Below are positions 1-7,113 of a stretch of 13,391 nt of DNA, piece after piece. The position numbers and the translations under genes were made by a program. Below the pieces are notes generated by a model. That model did not search any database. It was not told where the DNA came from and saw only the letters and a list, made by a program, of their open reading frames with translations. Position 1 is the stretch's first letter. Every line of letters begins with the position of its first letter. This DNA is from Paracoccaceae bacterium (GTDB taxonomy: Bacteria > Pseudomonadota > Alphaproteobacteria > Rhodobacterales > Rhodobacteraceae): positions 1 through 13,391 of the forward strand of contig NVQY01000034.1 in NCBI GenBank assembly GCA_002400675.1. Reading direction: 5' to 3'.

Positions 1-587
1 GGATCGACGATCTTTTTGGGCCGCCGCCGCTGTTTCACCTCGACCTGAGACAGTGACAACAGGTCACTGACCAGATCGACCATCCGCGCGGTTTCTTTCG
101 CCATCAGACCCAGAAAATGCACCTGCGCCTGCGGGTCATCCCGCGCCGCGCCTTGCAGGGTTTCGATAAAGCCGGAAATCGCCGTCAGCGGCGAGCGGAT
201 TTCGTGGCTGACATTGGCGACAAAATCCGACCGCATGGCCTTGACGTCCTTCAAAGCCGAGCGGTCCTCGAACGTCAGCACCAGCATCGGCGCGCCCCCG
301 TCCTTACCCGCGCCAAGGGGTTTGATCGTGGTGGAAAACTCTTGCCCGAACCCCTGTTTGGTCTTCACGGTCACCCGCCGCTCGGCCCGGTCCTGCAACA
401 CCTGCCCAAGGCGGCTGATAAAACTGCGCTTCCTGGAAATCGCCTTGGAAACGGCGACCCCGGTGGACAGATCGGCGAACACTTTGCGCGCGCTGCCGTT
501 GGCGGCGACCACGCGCAATTCGTGGTCAAGCACCACCACCGGCACGCAAATCGCGTCGATGATTTCAACCAGAGTCTCGGTTTCCAT
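1..587 (-). CDS. phoR: PhoR-like sensor histidine kinase, N-terminal part (runs off the left edge)
   Basis: About 195 residues of a two-component sensor kinase are present; the C-terminal ATP-binding domain lies outside the window. Residues 1-100 look like a PAS-type sensor (VPVVVLDHELRVVAANGSA near the start, then LVLTFEDRSALKDV). Next comes a HisKA dimerisation domain with the phospho-acceptor motif FVANVSHEIRSPLTAISGF (His128). No membrane segment is visible, so this looks like the short cytosolic form. The ATG at 587 has a good upstream Shine-Dalgarno (AAGGAAGG). The H-box and the following helix resemble alphaproteobacterial PhoR, the phosphate-limitation kinase that partners PhoB and normally sits beside pst genes; those would lie left of the window. 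It follows the deacylase gene on the same strand after 83 bases but is probably unrelated to the catabolic island. The PhoR assignment rests on motif resemblance only; another PAS-HisKA kinase is possible. Confidence 0.85.
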   Translation of the reverse strand, partial: METETLVEIIDAICVPVVVLDHELRVVAANGSARKVFADLSTGVAVSKAISRKRSFISRLGQVLQDRAERRVTVKTKQGFGQEFSTTIKPLGAGKDGGAPMLVLTFEDRSALKDVKAMRSDFVANVSHEIRSPLTAISGFIETLQGAARDDPQAQVHFLGLMAKETARMVDLVSDLLSLSQVEVKQRRRPKKIVD

Positions 588-670
588 TGTGCGCCTTCCT
601 TGAACCACGGGCCTTGGGGCCGCACAGTGGGGTTAACAATCAGCGACGGCAATGACCATATCGCGCGCCT

Positions 671-1693
671 TCAGGCATCATCGCCAACGTCGTTCACCAC
701 CAAGGCCAGCATTTCACCCCGGCGCACCATACCGCGACAGGTATGGGCCAGGATCAGACCATCTCCGGGGAATTTCAGCCGAATTGATTCGCGCTCCGGT
801 TCGCTAATGTAATGAAACCACCCGGCATCCTCATCGGCGCGTACCTCTTGCCCGGCGCGGACCCTGCGATCAAACAACCCGTCTGCGGGCGCATAAAGCG
901 ACGACATCGACGCGGCGATTTCCACCCGGCGCGGCGGCGTTTCAGTTTCATCGGCAGGCACCGCGCCCAACACCCCCAGATACCCCAGACACCGCCGCAG
1001 GCCGGTCTCGGCCAGATCGGTGATCGCCGGGTCCGTACCACCGCCACCGCCCAGTTCGGCGGCAATCATCATGACCCCGGCGCGTTCAGCGGCGCTATTG
1101 ACCGACCGGCTGTCGTTATGCGCGCCCAACTGCCAGATCAGCGGCAGACCAAAGGCCCGCGCCAGCCCCAGATTGCGCCCAAACAACCCGTCGTCAGCGG
1201 TCCGGGTGGCCAGCGCGCAGGGCTGGAAAAACGACGCCTTGCCGCCCGAATGCAGATCAATCACCGCCGCGCAGCGCGGCATCAGAACGGTTTCAACGTA
1301 ATGCGCAATCATCTGCGTCGGCCCGCCATCGGCGTCACCGGGAAACGCCCGGTTCAGGTTCAGCCCGTCCAGCGGTGTCACCCGCGACGACGCCGCAATG
1401 GCCGCCATGTTCAGCGCCGGGATCAGGATCACCTGACCGCGCAAATCCTCTGGCCGCAACGATTGCGCCAGCCGCATGATCGCCGCCGGGCCTTCGAATT
1501 CATCGCCATGCGTGCCACCAAGGATCAACACCACCGGCCCCTCGTCCCCACGGATCGAAATCACCGGCACCGGGTGATAGCCCAGCGGGTTGGAATTGTC
1601 GGACCAGCGCACCATCAGATCGCCCACCTGACGCCCCGGCGCGGTCAGATCAATGGTTGACTGTACGCGGCTTGCGGTGTTGCGGGTGGTCAT
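671..1693 (-). CDS. Zinc-dependent N-deacylase, AstE/AspA family, DoeB-like
   Basis: A 340-residue cytosolic metallohydrolase of the succinylglutamate desuccinylase/aspartoacylase (M14-like) family. Zinc ligands are visible in GGTHGDEFEG (His62, Glu65) and DLHSGG (His148); the general base is Glu213 in AAELGG; NLNRAFPGD (about 112-120) is the family arginine/substrate loop. Such enzymes hydrolyse N-acyl amino acids to a carboxylate and the free amino acid. Overall it most resembles DoeB/EutE, the N-acetyl-diaminobutyrate deacetylase of ectoine breakdown, but no ectoine hydrolase is present here. I chose ATG 1693 (MTTRNTASR) because AAAGG precedes it at suitable spacing; the ATG at 1723 has no ribosome binding site and sits inside a tandem repeat that looks regulatory. 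It lies downstream of LysR regulator 1 on the same strand, 196 bases away, so it probably has its own promoter. Family assignment is strong; the acyl substrate is unknown. Confidence 0.88.
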   Translation of the reverse strand: MTTRNTASRVQSTIDLTAPGRQVGDLMVRWSDNSNPLGYHPVPVISIRGDEGPVVLILGGTHGDEFEGPAAIMRLAQSLRPEDLRGQVILIPALNMAAIAASSRVTPLDGLNLNRAFPGDADGGPTQMIAHYVETVLMPRCAAVIDLHSGGKASFFQPCALATRTADDGLFGRNLGLARAFGLPLIWQLGAHNDSRSVNSAAERAGVMMIAAELGGGGGTDPAITDLAETGLRRCLGYLGVLGAVPADETETPPRRVEIAASMSSLYAPADGLFDRRVRAGQEVRADEDAGWFHYISEPERESIRLKFPGDGLILAHTCRGMVRRGEMLALVVNDVGDDA

Positions 1694-1716
1694 TGGCGCG
1701 GCCTTTCGGGGATGCT

Positions 1717-1736
1717 CTAGCATAATCTAGCATAAT
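1717..1736. promoter_or_regulatory. Perfect tandem 10-mer in the deacylase leader
   Basis: CTAGCATAAT occurs twice head to tail (1717-1726 and 1727-1736), followed by a T-rich stretch. On the minus strand it reads as two TTATGCTAG units one helical turn apart, about 25-45 bases upstream of the preferred deacylase start at 1693. Each copy contains TATGCT, a weak -10-like element. Further upstream are a small dyad, GGCA-N5-TGCC (1753-1765), and two ATGTGA copies (1745-1750, 1771-1776). An operator or overlapping promoters are possible; function is inferred only from repetition and position. Confidence 0.4.
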
Positions 1737-1889
1737 TTTTTATGATGTGAATGGCAAAGAATGCCGTTTCATGTGATGTAAAGCCCCCCCTACCGGCGGT
1801 TCCAATGGCCGCCCCCTTATCGAAAGCCGGATTTGAACCTATCCGCCACACATGATCAACGATGCCTGTGACGGGACACCACGCCGCCC

Positions 1890-2780
1890 TTAGCCCGCCG
1901 CGACAGAGGCGCGGGCGATGGTCAGGAAATCCTGCGCCACCGCCGACAGGGGCCGGGTCTTTGACCAGAATAAAATCGCGCGAAAACTTAGCGGCGCGGC
2001 AAATGGCAGGGCGACGCAATCGGGCATGGTCCTGAGATAGCTCAGGCTGGACCCGACCACCGAAACCCCCAACCCACGCGCCACCAGACGACAGACCGCA
2101 TCGGTGGTGCGGGCCTCGTGTTGCAACCGCCGACTGATGCCCTTGGCCGCAAAAAACTGATCCACCTCGAACCGGAACTGCGACGACGTCATGTACGAGA
2201 TGTAACTTTCCCCGGCCAGATCGCGGGCGTGGATCAGCGGCTTTTGCGCCAGAGCGTGGGTTTTCGGCAGCACGCAATACACATCGTCATCGCGGATCAC
2301 CAGCGAATCGAACGACGGGTTGGCGATCTCGCTGGTGGTAATGCCAAAGTCAAAGTTCTGCGACACCATCCATTCCACCGAATCGATGTTGGATTCGATT
2401 TCAAGGCGGACCATGGCCTTGGGGCGGGTGGCGCAGAACTGGCTGATCAGGTCGGGGGCCAGTTGGGTCGCAAAGACCGGCGCGGTGACAAGGTTCAGGC
2501 GGGCGTGGCCAAAACTGGCGATGGCCGCCGCCGATTCCTTGATATGTTCCATGCCGCTGACCACATGGCGCACCTCTTTGACCAGCAAACGCGCCTCTTG
2601 GGTGGGCACCAACACCCGGCCCGCGCGTTGAAACAACTGAAACCCGACTTCGGCCTCAAGGTCAGAAATCAGCCGGCTGATCGCCGGTTGTGACACCCCC
2701 AGCATGTCCGCCGCGCGGGTCACGGTGCCGGTGGAAATCACCGTCCTGAAGGCATCGACCTGACGAAAGGTAATCTTCAT
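1890..2780 (-). CDS. LysR-type transcriptional regulator 1 (divergent from the ABC importer)
   Basis: A 296-residue LysR-family activator/repressor. The winged helix-turn-helix occupies residues 1-60 (FRQVDAFRTV, then TRAADMLGVSQPAISRLISD), followed by a periplasmic-binding-like effector domain from about 90 to 290. The DNA-binding domain resembles the OccR/NocR/LysR branch, members of which respond to opines or amino acids and often control adjacent importers and catabolic genes. It is transcribed away from the ABC operon with 159 bases between the two starts, the classic LysR layout, and the gap holds a striking 22-bp-period direct repeat and a promoter-like sequence. The start has AAGGGA about 12 bases upstream, somewhat far. 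The effector is presumably the imported compound or a metabolite of it. The family call is secure; effector and targets are inference. Confidence 0.93.
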   Translation of the reverse strand: MKITFRQVDAFRTVISTGTVTRAADMLGVSQPAISRLISDLEAEVGFQLFQRAGRVLVPTQEARLLVKEVRHVVSGMEHIKESAAAIASFGHARLNLVTAPVFATQLAPDLISQFCATRPKAMVRLEIESNIDSVEWMVSQNFDFGITTSEIANPSFDSLVIRDDDVYCVLPKTHALAQKPLIHARDLAGESYISYMTSSQFRFEVDQFFAAKGISRRLQHEARTTDAVCRLVARGLGVSVVGSSLSYLRTMPDCVALPFAAPLSFRAILFWSKTRPLSAVAQDFLTIARASVAAG

Positions 2781-2803
2781 TGCGACGCATCCCTTGCCCG
2801 GTT

Positions 2804-2843
2804 CAATTATTCCTACTTATAACACCAATTATCATGACTTATA
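2804..2843. promoter_or_regulatory. Two 18-bp tandem operator-like repeats, CAATTAT-N4-ACTTATA
   Basis: CAATTAT-N4-ACTTATA occurs at 2804-2821 and again at 2826-2843, an exact 22-bp period (two helical turns), with 14 of 18 positions identical and all differences in the central N4. It sits between the LysR 1 start (2780) and the importer promoter candidate (2874). Phased half-sites are the expected arrangement for a LysR tetramer acting at a divergent promoter. Binding itself is inferred. Confidence 0.6.
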
Positions 2844-2873
2844 GTATTTTTGAAAGTGGCACATCATTTTATG

Positions 2874-2903
2874 TTGACAAGGCTATACAGTAAAATTGAT
2901 ACT
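2874..2903 (+). promoter_or_regulatory. Candidate sigma70 promoter of the ABC importer operon
   Basis: A consensus -35 TTGACA (2874-2879) is followed after 18 bases by GATACT (2898-2903), matching four of six -10 positions. Transcription would begin near 2910, about 30 bases before the permease ATG, and the operator-like repeats lie 30-70 bases upstream of the -35 box, where an activator would bind. The weak -10 and long spacer fit an activator-dependent promoter. Confidence 0.5.
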
Positions 2904-2939
2904 TTCCAGACATCTTACACCGCACCCGAGGGGGGGATC

Positions 2940-3791
2940 ATGCAAGGACGTGTCGCGGCACCGACACCGCGTAGCCTGCGTCAGCGCGAGGATACCGGTC
3001 TGGATATGGCGGTTGTACGTCGAATCCTGTGGCAGGTTCTTCAGGCGTCTTTGGTGTTTGTCGGCCTTGCATACCTGATCTGGCGCGGTGCGGCGGCGAT
3101 GGAATACAACTGGCAATGGTACCGGGTTGAACCGTTTTTCTACCGGATCATCGACGGCGAAATCATCTGGGGACCGCTGGTCAAGGGTCTGATACAAACC
3201 CTGAAACTGGCGGCGATTGCCGGGGTGATCGCCATTACCATCGGCTTTATCACCGCGTTCGCCCGGCTTTCCAATTCCATTGCCGGGCGGATCATCGCCA
3301 AGGTCTATCTTGAGGCGATCCGCAACACGCCGCTGCTGGTGCAACTGTTCCTGTTCTACTTTGTGCTGGCGCCGATCTTTGGCATCGACCGGTTCTGGGC
3401 CGGGGTTTTGACACTGGCGTTATTTGAAGGCTCGTTTGCTGCCGAAATCATTCGCGGCGGCATTGTTGGCGTCGACAAGGGCCAGTTTGAGGGGGCCGAT
3501 GCGATCGGGCTGACCCTTGTGGACAAATACCGCTTTATTATCGTGCCGCAATCGCTGCCGTTGATCCTGCCGCCGCTGACCGGGCTGACCATTTCACTGA
3601 TCAAACATTCGGCCATTGTCAGCGTCATTGCCGTGTCCGAACTGACCACCGCCGGGCTGAACCTGATTGCCGATACGTTCATGGCGTTCGAGGTCTGGTT
3701 TCTGGTCGCCGGAATTTACCTGGCTGTCACCATCACCTTGTCGGTGGGTGTCAGCCTGTTCGAAAGATCCCTGAACAAAAGCAAACGCTAA
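2940..3791 (+). CDS. Polar amino acid-type ABC transporter, permease subunit 1
   Basis: A 283-residue inner-membrane permease of the HisM/GlnP family. After a roughly 30-residue cytosolic N-terminus come hydrophobic segments near 30-50, 85-110, 132-147, 152-172 and 252-275. The family signature EAIRNTPLLVQLF (125-137) and the EAA loop EGADAIG...VPQ (184-204), which docks on the ATPase, are clear. An earlier in-frame start near 2850 is possible, but ATG 2940 is preceded by a strong GAGGGGGG ribosome binding site (2928-2936), and the extra residues would overlap the promoter candidate. It is the first gene of a four-gene operon, 40 bases before the binding protein. At 283 residues it is far shorter than the roughly 430-residue BztB/C-type permeases, so this is not a classical Bzt/Aap general importer. 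Confidence 0.92.
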   Translation: MQGRVAAPTPRSLRQREDTGLDMAVVRRILWQVLQASLVFVGLAYLIWRGAAAMEYNWQWYRVEPFFYRIIDGEIIWGPLVKGLIQTLKLAAIAGVIAITIGFITAFARLSNSIAGRIIAKVYLEAIRNTPLLVQLFLFYFVLAPIFGIDRFWAGVLTLALFEGSFAAEIIRGGIVGVDKGQFEGADAIGLTLVDKYRFIIVPQSLPLILPPLTGLTISLIKHSAIVSVIAVSELTTAGLNLIADTFMAFEVWFLVAGIYLAVTITLSVGVSLFERSLNKSKR

Positions 3792-3831
3792 GTCAGGGCA
3801 ACGAAAATATGTTCAACCAGGAGGGAAGACA

Positions 3832-4656
3832 ATGAATTTCATGAAATCAATCAAGGGGCTGCTTGCGGTCGCCGCGATCGCGGTGACAAGCGTCGCCGCC
3901 ACGTCCGCACCGGTAAAGGCGCAAGTGCTGACCGACATCCAGAAACGCGGCACGCTGCGGGTTGGCATGGCCACCTTCGTGCCATGGGCCATGCGCGACA
4001 ACGAAGGCAACCTGATCGGCTTCGAAATCGACGTGGCCAAGAAGGTCGCCGAAGACATGGGCGTCGAGATCGAATTCGTCCCCACCGCCTGGAGCGGCAT
4101 CATCCCGGCCCTGCTCGCCAAAAAGTTCGACGTGATCATCGGCGGCATGTCGATCACCGCTCAGCGTAACCTGACGGTCAATTTCACCACGCCCTACGCC
4201 CATTCCGGCCAGCAAATGGCCTCAAACACCGCGCTTGCGGGCGGGTTTGTGTCGATGGACGACTATAACGACACCAGCGTGACCATCTCTTGCCGACGCG
4301 GTGCAACCTCTTGCACCCTGGCGCAAAAGCGGTTCCCAAAGGCGACATTGCGCCGCTTTGACGACGATGCGCAGGCCTTTCAGGAGGTGGTGAACGGCAA
4401 CGCCCACGCCACCATTTCCTCGGCCCCCAAGCCACGGTTCTGGGCTGACAGCTATCCTGACAAGGTGTTTGTCGCCAACAACGGCGAAAACCTGTCGCGC
4501 GGCGACGAAGCCTTTGCCCTGCGCAAGGGTGACCCTGACGCGCTGAACTTCTTTTCCAACTGGATCGTGGTGAACACATCAAACGGCTGGCTGGCCAACA
4601 CCCACGCCTATTGGTTCGAAGACCAGTCCGCCTGGAAAGATATGGTCGCCAAATAG
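3832..4656 (+). CDS. Periplasmic substrate-binding protein of the ABC importer (SBP_bac_3 family)
   Basis: A 274-residue periplasmic solute-binding protein that delivers ligand to the two flanking permeases. Residues 1-30 form a Sec signal peptide (basic start, alanine-rich core, likely cleavage after VKA-30). The two-lobed family pattern follows: RVGMATFVPWAM (43-54), GFEIDVAKK (63-71), GIIPALLAKKFDVIIGGMSIT (89-109). Arg112 matches the conserved Arg that grips the ligand carboxylate. Odd features: where relatives have Asp binding the alpha-ammonium (Asp157 in E. coli GlnH, HDTP), this protein has Ser197 (SSAP); Trp52, Trp87 and Phe49 sit in ligand-facing motifs; Cys154 and Cys161 could form a disulfide. 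A good AGGAGG site precedes the ATG. The loss of Asp suggests a carboxylated ligand without a free amino group, such as a betaine or pyridinium carboxylate; that is inference. Confidence 0.92.
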   Translation: MNFMKSIKGLLAVAAIAVTSVAATSAPVKAQVLTDIQKRGTLRVGMATFVPWAMRDNEGNLIGFEIDVAKKVAEDMGVEIEFVPTAWSGIIPALLAKKFDVIIGGMSITAQRNLTVNFTTPYAHSGQQMASNTALAGGFVSMDDYNDTSVTISCRRGATSCTLAQKRFPKATLRRFDDDAQAFQEVVNGNAHATISSAPKPRFWADSYPDKVFVANNGENLSRGDEAFALRKGDPDALNFFSNWIVVNTSNGWLANTHAYWFEDQSAWKDMVAK

Positions 4657-4707
4657 TCAACACCTGTTGACCTGATACGAGGCACGGGGTTCCACCCCCC
4701 GTGCCTC
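4656..4707 (+). other. Intercistronic hairpins after the binding-protein gene
   Basis: Two inverted repeats fill most of the 76-base gap. GTCAACA-CC-TGTTGAC (4656-4671) begins on the last base of the stop codon. The second is a perfect 11-bp GC-rich stem, arms 4679-4689 and 4697-4707, with a 7-base loop. No T-run follows, so it is more likely a 3' stabilising hairpin or partial terminator that keeps binding-protein mRNA above permease mRNA, as in other importer operons. Confidence 0.6.
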
Positions 4708-4732
4708 TGACTGTTACTGGATACGCCCCGCC

Positions 4733-5638
4733 ATGGATCGAAATACCCCGCCCCCCGCGCCGCCGAAAAAGCGGCTGACCATTGTCGATCTGGCACTGTT
4801 TTCAATGGTGGCGGCGCTGATTTTCTATGCCGGATACCGGGTCACGGATGTTCTTGTCTATGACTGGAACTGGTCGCGGGTGCTGAACTTTGTCGTCCGG
4901 TTCGACGACGATACCGGGCGCTATGTGCCCAATCTGCTGCTGTATGGATTGGCCACGACCCTGCGCCTAGCGGTCTGGGCGACGATCCTTGCGACCATCA
5001 TCGGCGTGACCATGGGCTATTGGCGGACCTGCGATAACCTTGCCTTGCGCATCCTGTCGCGTGGCTATGTGGAACTGATCCGCAACCTGCCGCCGGTGGT
5101 TTTCATCTTTATCTTTTACTTTTTCATCTCAAGCCAGATTTTCACCGCCCTTGGCGTCGATGACATCGACCGCCACGGCCCCTTGGTCGACAACCCGGTG
5201 TTCTCGCTGCTGTTCGGCGACCCGGCGCTGTTCTCCAACTTTCTGGCCGGGGCCTTGGTTCTCGCCCTGTTCGAGGGTGCCTATATCACCGAAATCGTGC
5301 GCGCCGGCATCCAGTCGGTCGACAAAGGCCAGTGGGAGGCCTCGCGCGCCATCGGCCTGTCACCGTTCAACGTGCTGCGTGATGTGATCCTGCCCCAGGC
5401 TGTGCGCAAGATCCTGCCGCCGCTGGCCGGGCAATTCATCACCCTGATCAAGGATTCCGCCATCGTGTCGCTGATTTCCATTCAGGAACTGACGTTTCTG
5501 GCGACCGAAGTCGCCTCCACTACCACCAAAGTATTCGAGACCTGGATTCTGGTGGGAATGATGTATTTCGTGCTGTGTTACAGCTTTGCGCTTATGTTCG
5601 GCTGGCTTGAACGCCGCGCCGCGCGCAGCCACCGTTAA
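4733..5638 (+). CDS. Polar amino acid-type ABC transporter, permease subunit 2
   Basis: A 301-residue inner-membrane permease pairing with permease 1. A proline-rich cytosolic start (PPPAPPKK) precedes a first membrane segment near 17-36, then segments near 70-97, 120-138, 166-187 and 270-291. The family motif ELIRNLPPVVFIFIFYF (114-130) and the EAA loop EASRAIGLS...ILPQ (202-222) are present. A polar insert near 141-165 (GVDDIDRHG) between membrane segments is larger than in permease 1 and probably lies in the periplasm. The ribosome binding site before ATG 4733 is weak, and a strong hairpin separates it from the binding-protein gene, so it is probably made at a lower level. The next gene follows after 15 bases. 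Confidence 0.92.
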   Translation: MDRNTPPPAPPKKRLTIVDLALFSMVAALIFYAGYRVTDVLVYDWNWSRVLNFVVRFDDDTGRYVPNLLLYGLATTLRLAVWATILATIIGVTMGYWRTCDNLALRILSRGYVELIRNLPPVVFIFIFYFFISSQIFTALGVDDIDRHGPLVDNPVFSLLFGDPALFSNFLAGALVLALFEGAYITEIVRAGIQSVDKGQWEASRAIGLSPFNVLRDVILPQAVRKILPPLAGQFITLIKDSAIVSLISIQELTFLATEVASTTTKVFETWILVGMMYFVLCYSFALMFGWLERRAARSHR

Positions 5639-5653
5639 GAAGGAGTATCCGCC

Positions 5654-6406
5654 GTGCTGGATCAAAACCCGCAGCCATTTGTCGAAATCCGCGGCCTGTG
5701 CAAATGGTACGGCGATTTCAGTGCCTTGCATGACATCAACCTGAACGTTGCCTTGGGTGAAAAGGTGGTGGTGTGCGGCCCCTCGGGGTCGGGCAAATCC
5801 AGTCTGATCCGCTGCATCAATCAGCTGGAGGCGCATCAAAAAGGCACCATCATCGTTGACGGCATCGAAGTGACGCCGGACATGAAGAACAAGGAAAAGA
5901 TCCGCCGCGAGGTCGGCATGGTGTTCCAAAGCTTCAACCTGTTCCCGCACATGACCATTCTGGCCAACCTGACCCTTGGGCCGATGCGCAACCGGGGGGC
6001 CTCCAAATCCGAGGCGCGCGAACTGGCGATGCATTATCTGAACCGCGTACATATTGCCGAACAGGCCGACAAATACCCCGCGCAATTGTCCGGCGGCCAG
6101 CAACAGCGCGTCGCCATCGCCCGGTCCCTATGCATGAAGCCCAAAATCATGCTGTTTGACGAACCCACCTCGGCGCTGGACCCGGAAATGATCGCAGGGG
6201 TGCTGGATGTGATGATCGAACTGGCCGAAGAGGGCATGACCATGGTCGTGGTCACCCACGAAATGGGCTTTGCGCGCCGGGTGGCTGACCGCGTGGTGTT
6301 CATGGACGAAGGCGAAATCATCGAAGTCGCCGAACCCGAGCCATTCTTTAACACCCCCCAAAGCGAGCGGGCAAAACTGTTCCTTAGCCAGCTACTGGGG
6401 CATTGA
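5654..6406 (+). CDS. ABC transporter ATP-binding subunit (GlnQ/HisP type)
   Basis: A 250-residue cytosolic ATPase that powers the importer, at the usual length for the family. All nucleotide-binding motifs are intact: Walker A GPSGSGKS (42-49), Q-loop Gln92 in [10 protein letters not shown], signature LSGGQQQR (145-152), Walker B MLFDE (166-170) with catalytic Glu170, D-loop SALD, and H-loop His202 in VVTHEMGF. The start is GTG at 5654, supported by AAGGAG eight bases upstream and by the family-typical N-terminus ([13 protein letters not shown]). It is the last gene of the operon and converges on the AhpD-like gene, with a short hairpin in the 38-base gap. Substrate specificity cannot be read from this subunit. 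Confidence 0.95.
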   Translation: MLDQNPQPFVEIRGLCKWYGDFSALHDINLNVALGEKVVVCGPSGSGKSSLIRCINQLEAHQKGTIIVDGIEVTPDMKNKEKIRREVGMVFQSFNLFPHMTILANLTLGPMRNRGASKSEARELAMHYLNRVHIAEQADKYPAQLSGGQQQRVAIARSLCMKPKIMLFDEPTSALDPEMIAGVLDVMIELAEEGMTMVVVTHEMGFARRVADRVVFMDEGEIIEVAEPEPFFNTPQSERAKLFLSQLLGH

Positions 6407-6424
6407 CGCCGGGGTAATCCGGCG
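6407..6424. terminator. Short GC hairpin between convergent genes
   Basis: CGCCGG-GGTAAT-CCGGCG is a perfect 6-bp stem starting directly after the ATPase stop codon and ending 20 bases before the end of the convergent AhpD-like gene. There is no T-run on either strand, so any termination would be weak or Rho-assisted. Confidence 0.4.
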
Positions 6425-6444
6425 CGGGCGCGACGGATCGGGTG

Positions 6445-7038
6445 TTACGACGCATCACCCGGTTCATCGGCGTAAAACCCAACCACATCACCATCGGTGG
6501 TCACCCCAAGCCCGTTCAGCAACCGATTGACATAATTGAAATATCCTACGATCTGATTGGCCTCAAGGATTTCTCCGTCGGCAACCCCCGCATCCTTCAA
6601 CGCCTGAATATCCGCCTTGACGATCTGCCCCGGCGTCAGCGTCAGCTTGGCCGCGTATTGCAAAATTGCCAGCTCACCCCCGGCGAATTCCGCCTCCGGT
6701 GTGCGACCTCGCAAAGCGGCCTCGATCCGGTCGGCGCGGGCGTCGTCACCGATCAGATGCCGGGCGTTGGCCCAGTGGTTGGCATAGGAATAGGCGCAGT
6801 TGTTCAGGGTCGACACATACGAACTGATGACCTCCTGAAACCACATCTCAAGGGTGTTTGCCTCGTCATGCAGACAGGCGCGATACAAGGCGACATGGCC
6901 GTTCATGGTGCTGGGACGCAGCGAATGCACCCGCATCACATTGTCAACGGTGCCATGCGGCGTGCGGGCGAAATCCAGCGCCGATTTCAGCGTATCGTCG
7001 GCGTCCTTGTCGGCAATCATCCTGATCCAAGCTGACAT
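6445..7038 (-). CDS. AhpD-like / peroxidase-related (carboxymuconolactone decarboxylase superfamily) protein
   Basis: A 197-residue all-helical protein of the AhpD/CMD superfamily. The active-site helix reads E69-VISSYVSTLNN-C81-AY-S84-YAN-H88, reproducing the AhpD spacing Glu118, Cys130, Cys133, His137, but the second (peroxidatic) Cys is Ser (codon TCC). One Cys, the Glu and the His remain, so classical dithiol peroxidase chemistry is doubtful; a decarboxylase, isomerase or hydrolase-like role is possible, as other CMD members lack cysteines. ATG 7038 is preferred over the in-frame start at 7116 because GGGAA lies upstream at suitable spacing and MSAWIRMI begins the conserved region. It is last in the leftward gene group, 187 bases after the ferredoxin gene, so it may also have its own promoter. 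The substrate is unknown. Confidence 0.8.
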   Translation of the reverse strand: MSAWIRMIADKDADDTLKSALDFARTPHGTVDNVMRVHSLRPSTMNGHVALYRACLHDEANTLEMWFQEVISSYVSTLNNCAYSYANHWANARHLIGDDARADRIEAALRGRTPEAEFAGGELAILQYAAKLTLTPGQIVKADIQALKDAGVADGEILEANQIVGYFNYVNRLLNGLGVTTDGDVVGFYADEPGDAS

Positions 7039-7071
7039 GATAAATTCCCGTTCCCTAAGGTTATGTCCTGC

Positions 7072-7113
7072 TACTGCGCCGCCATAAAATGGGCCGACGG
7101 CGGCGTGGCAGTA
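7072..7113. repeat. Bulged inverted repeat upstream of the AhpD-like gene
   Basis: TACTGCGCCGCC (7072-7083) pairs with GGCGGC-GTG-GCAGTA (7099-7113): 12 base pairs with a three-base bulge and a 15-base loop, 34 bases before the AhpD-like start. In the same gap are GCGCG-TT-CGCGC (7128-7139) and AACCG-C-CGGTT (7200-7210). They could be leader RNA structure or operators; no T-run supports a terminator. Confidence 0.4.

Noticed and set aside
117..1660. Long plus-strand open frames (117-812 and 812-1660)
   Set aside because: They are antisense to the PhoR-like kinase and the deacylase, are Arg/His/Pro-rich and show no domain; the minus-strand frames carry clear family motifs.
1717..2277. Minus-strand open frame overlapping the LysR 1 gene
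   Set aside because: It is in another frame of the LysR coding sequence and shows no motif; LysR 1 is well supported.
2118..2693. Plus-strand open frame within LysR 1
   Set aside because: Antisense shadow with biased composition and no recognisable domain.
2850..2939. N-terminal extension of permease 1 from 2850
   Set aside because: It overlaps the promoter candidate and lacks a ribosome binding site; the ATG at 2940 has a very strong one.
5360..6103. Minus-strand 247-residue frame across permease 2 and the ATPase
   Set aside because: Antisense to two motif-complete genes and spans their junction; His/Gln/Arg-rich with no domain.
2940..6406. Importer as EhuABCD (ectoine uptake)
   Set aside because: The nearby DoeB-like enzyme suggested it, but the binding protein does not resemble EhuB as I recall it, and ectoine-specific catabolic genes are absent.
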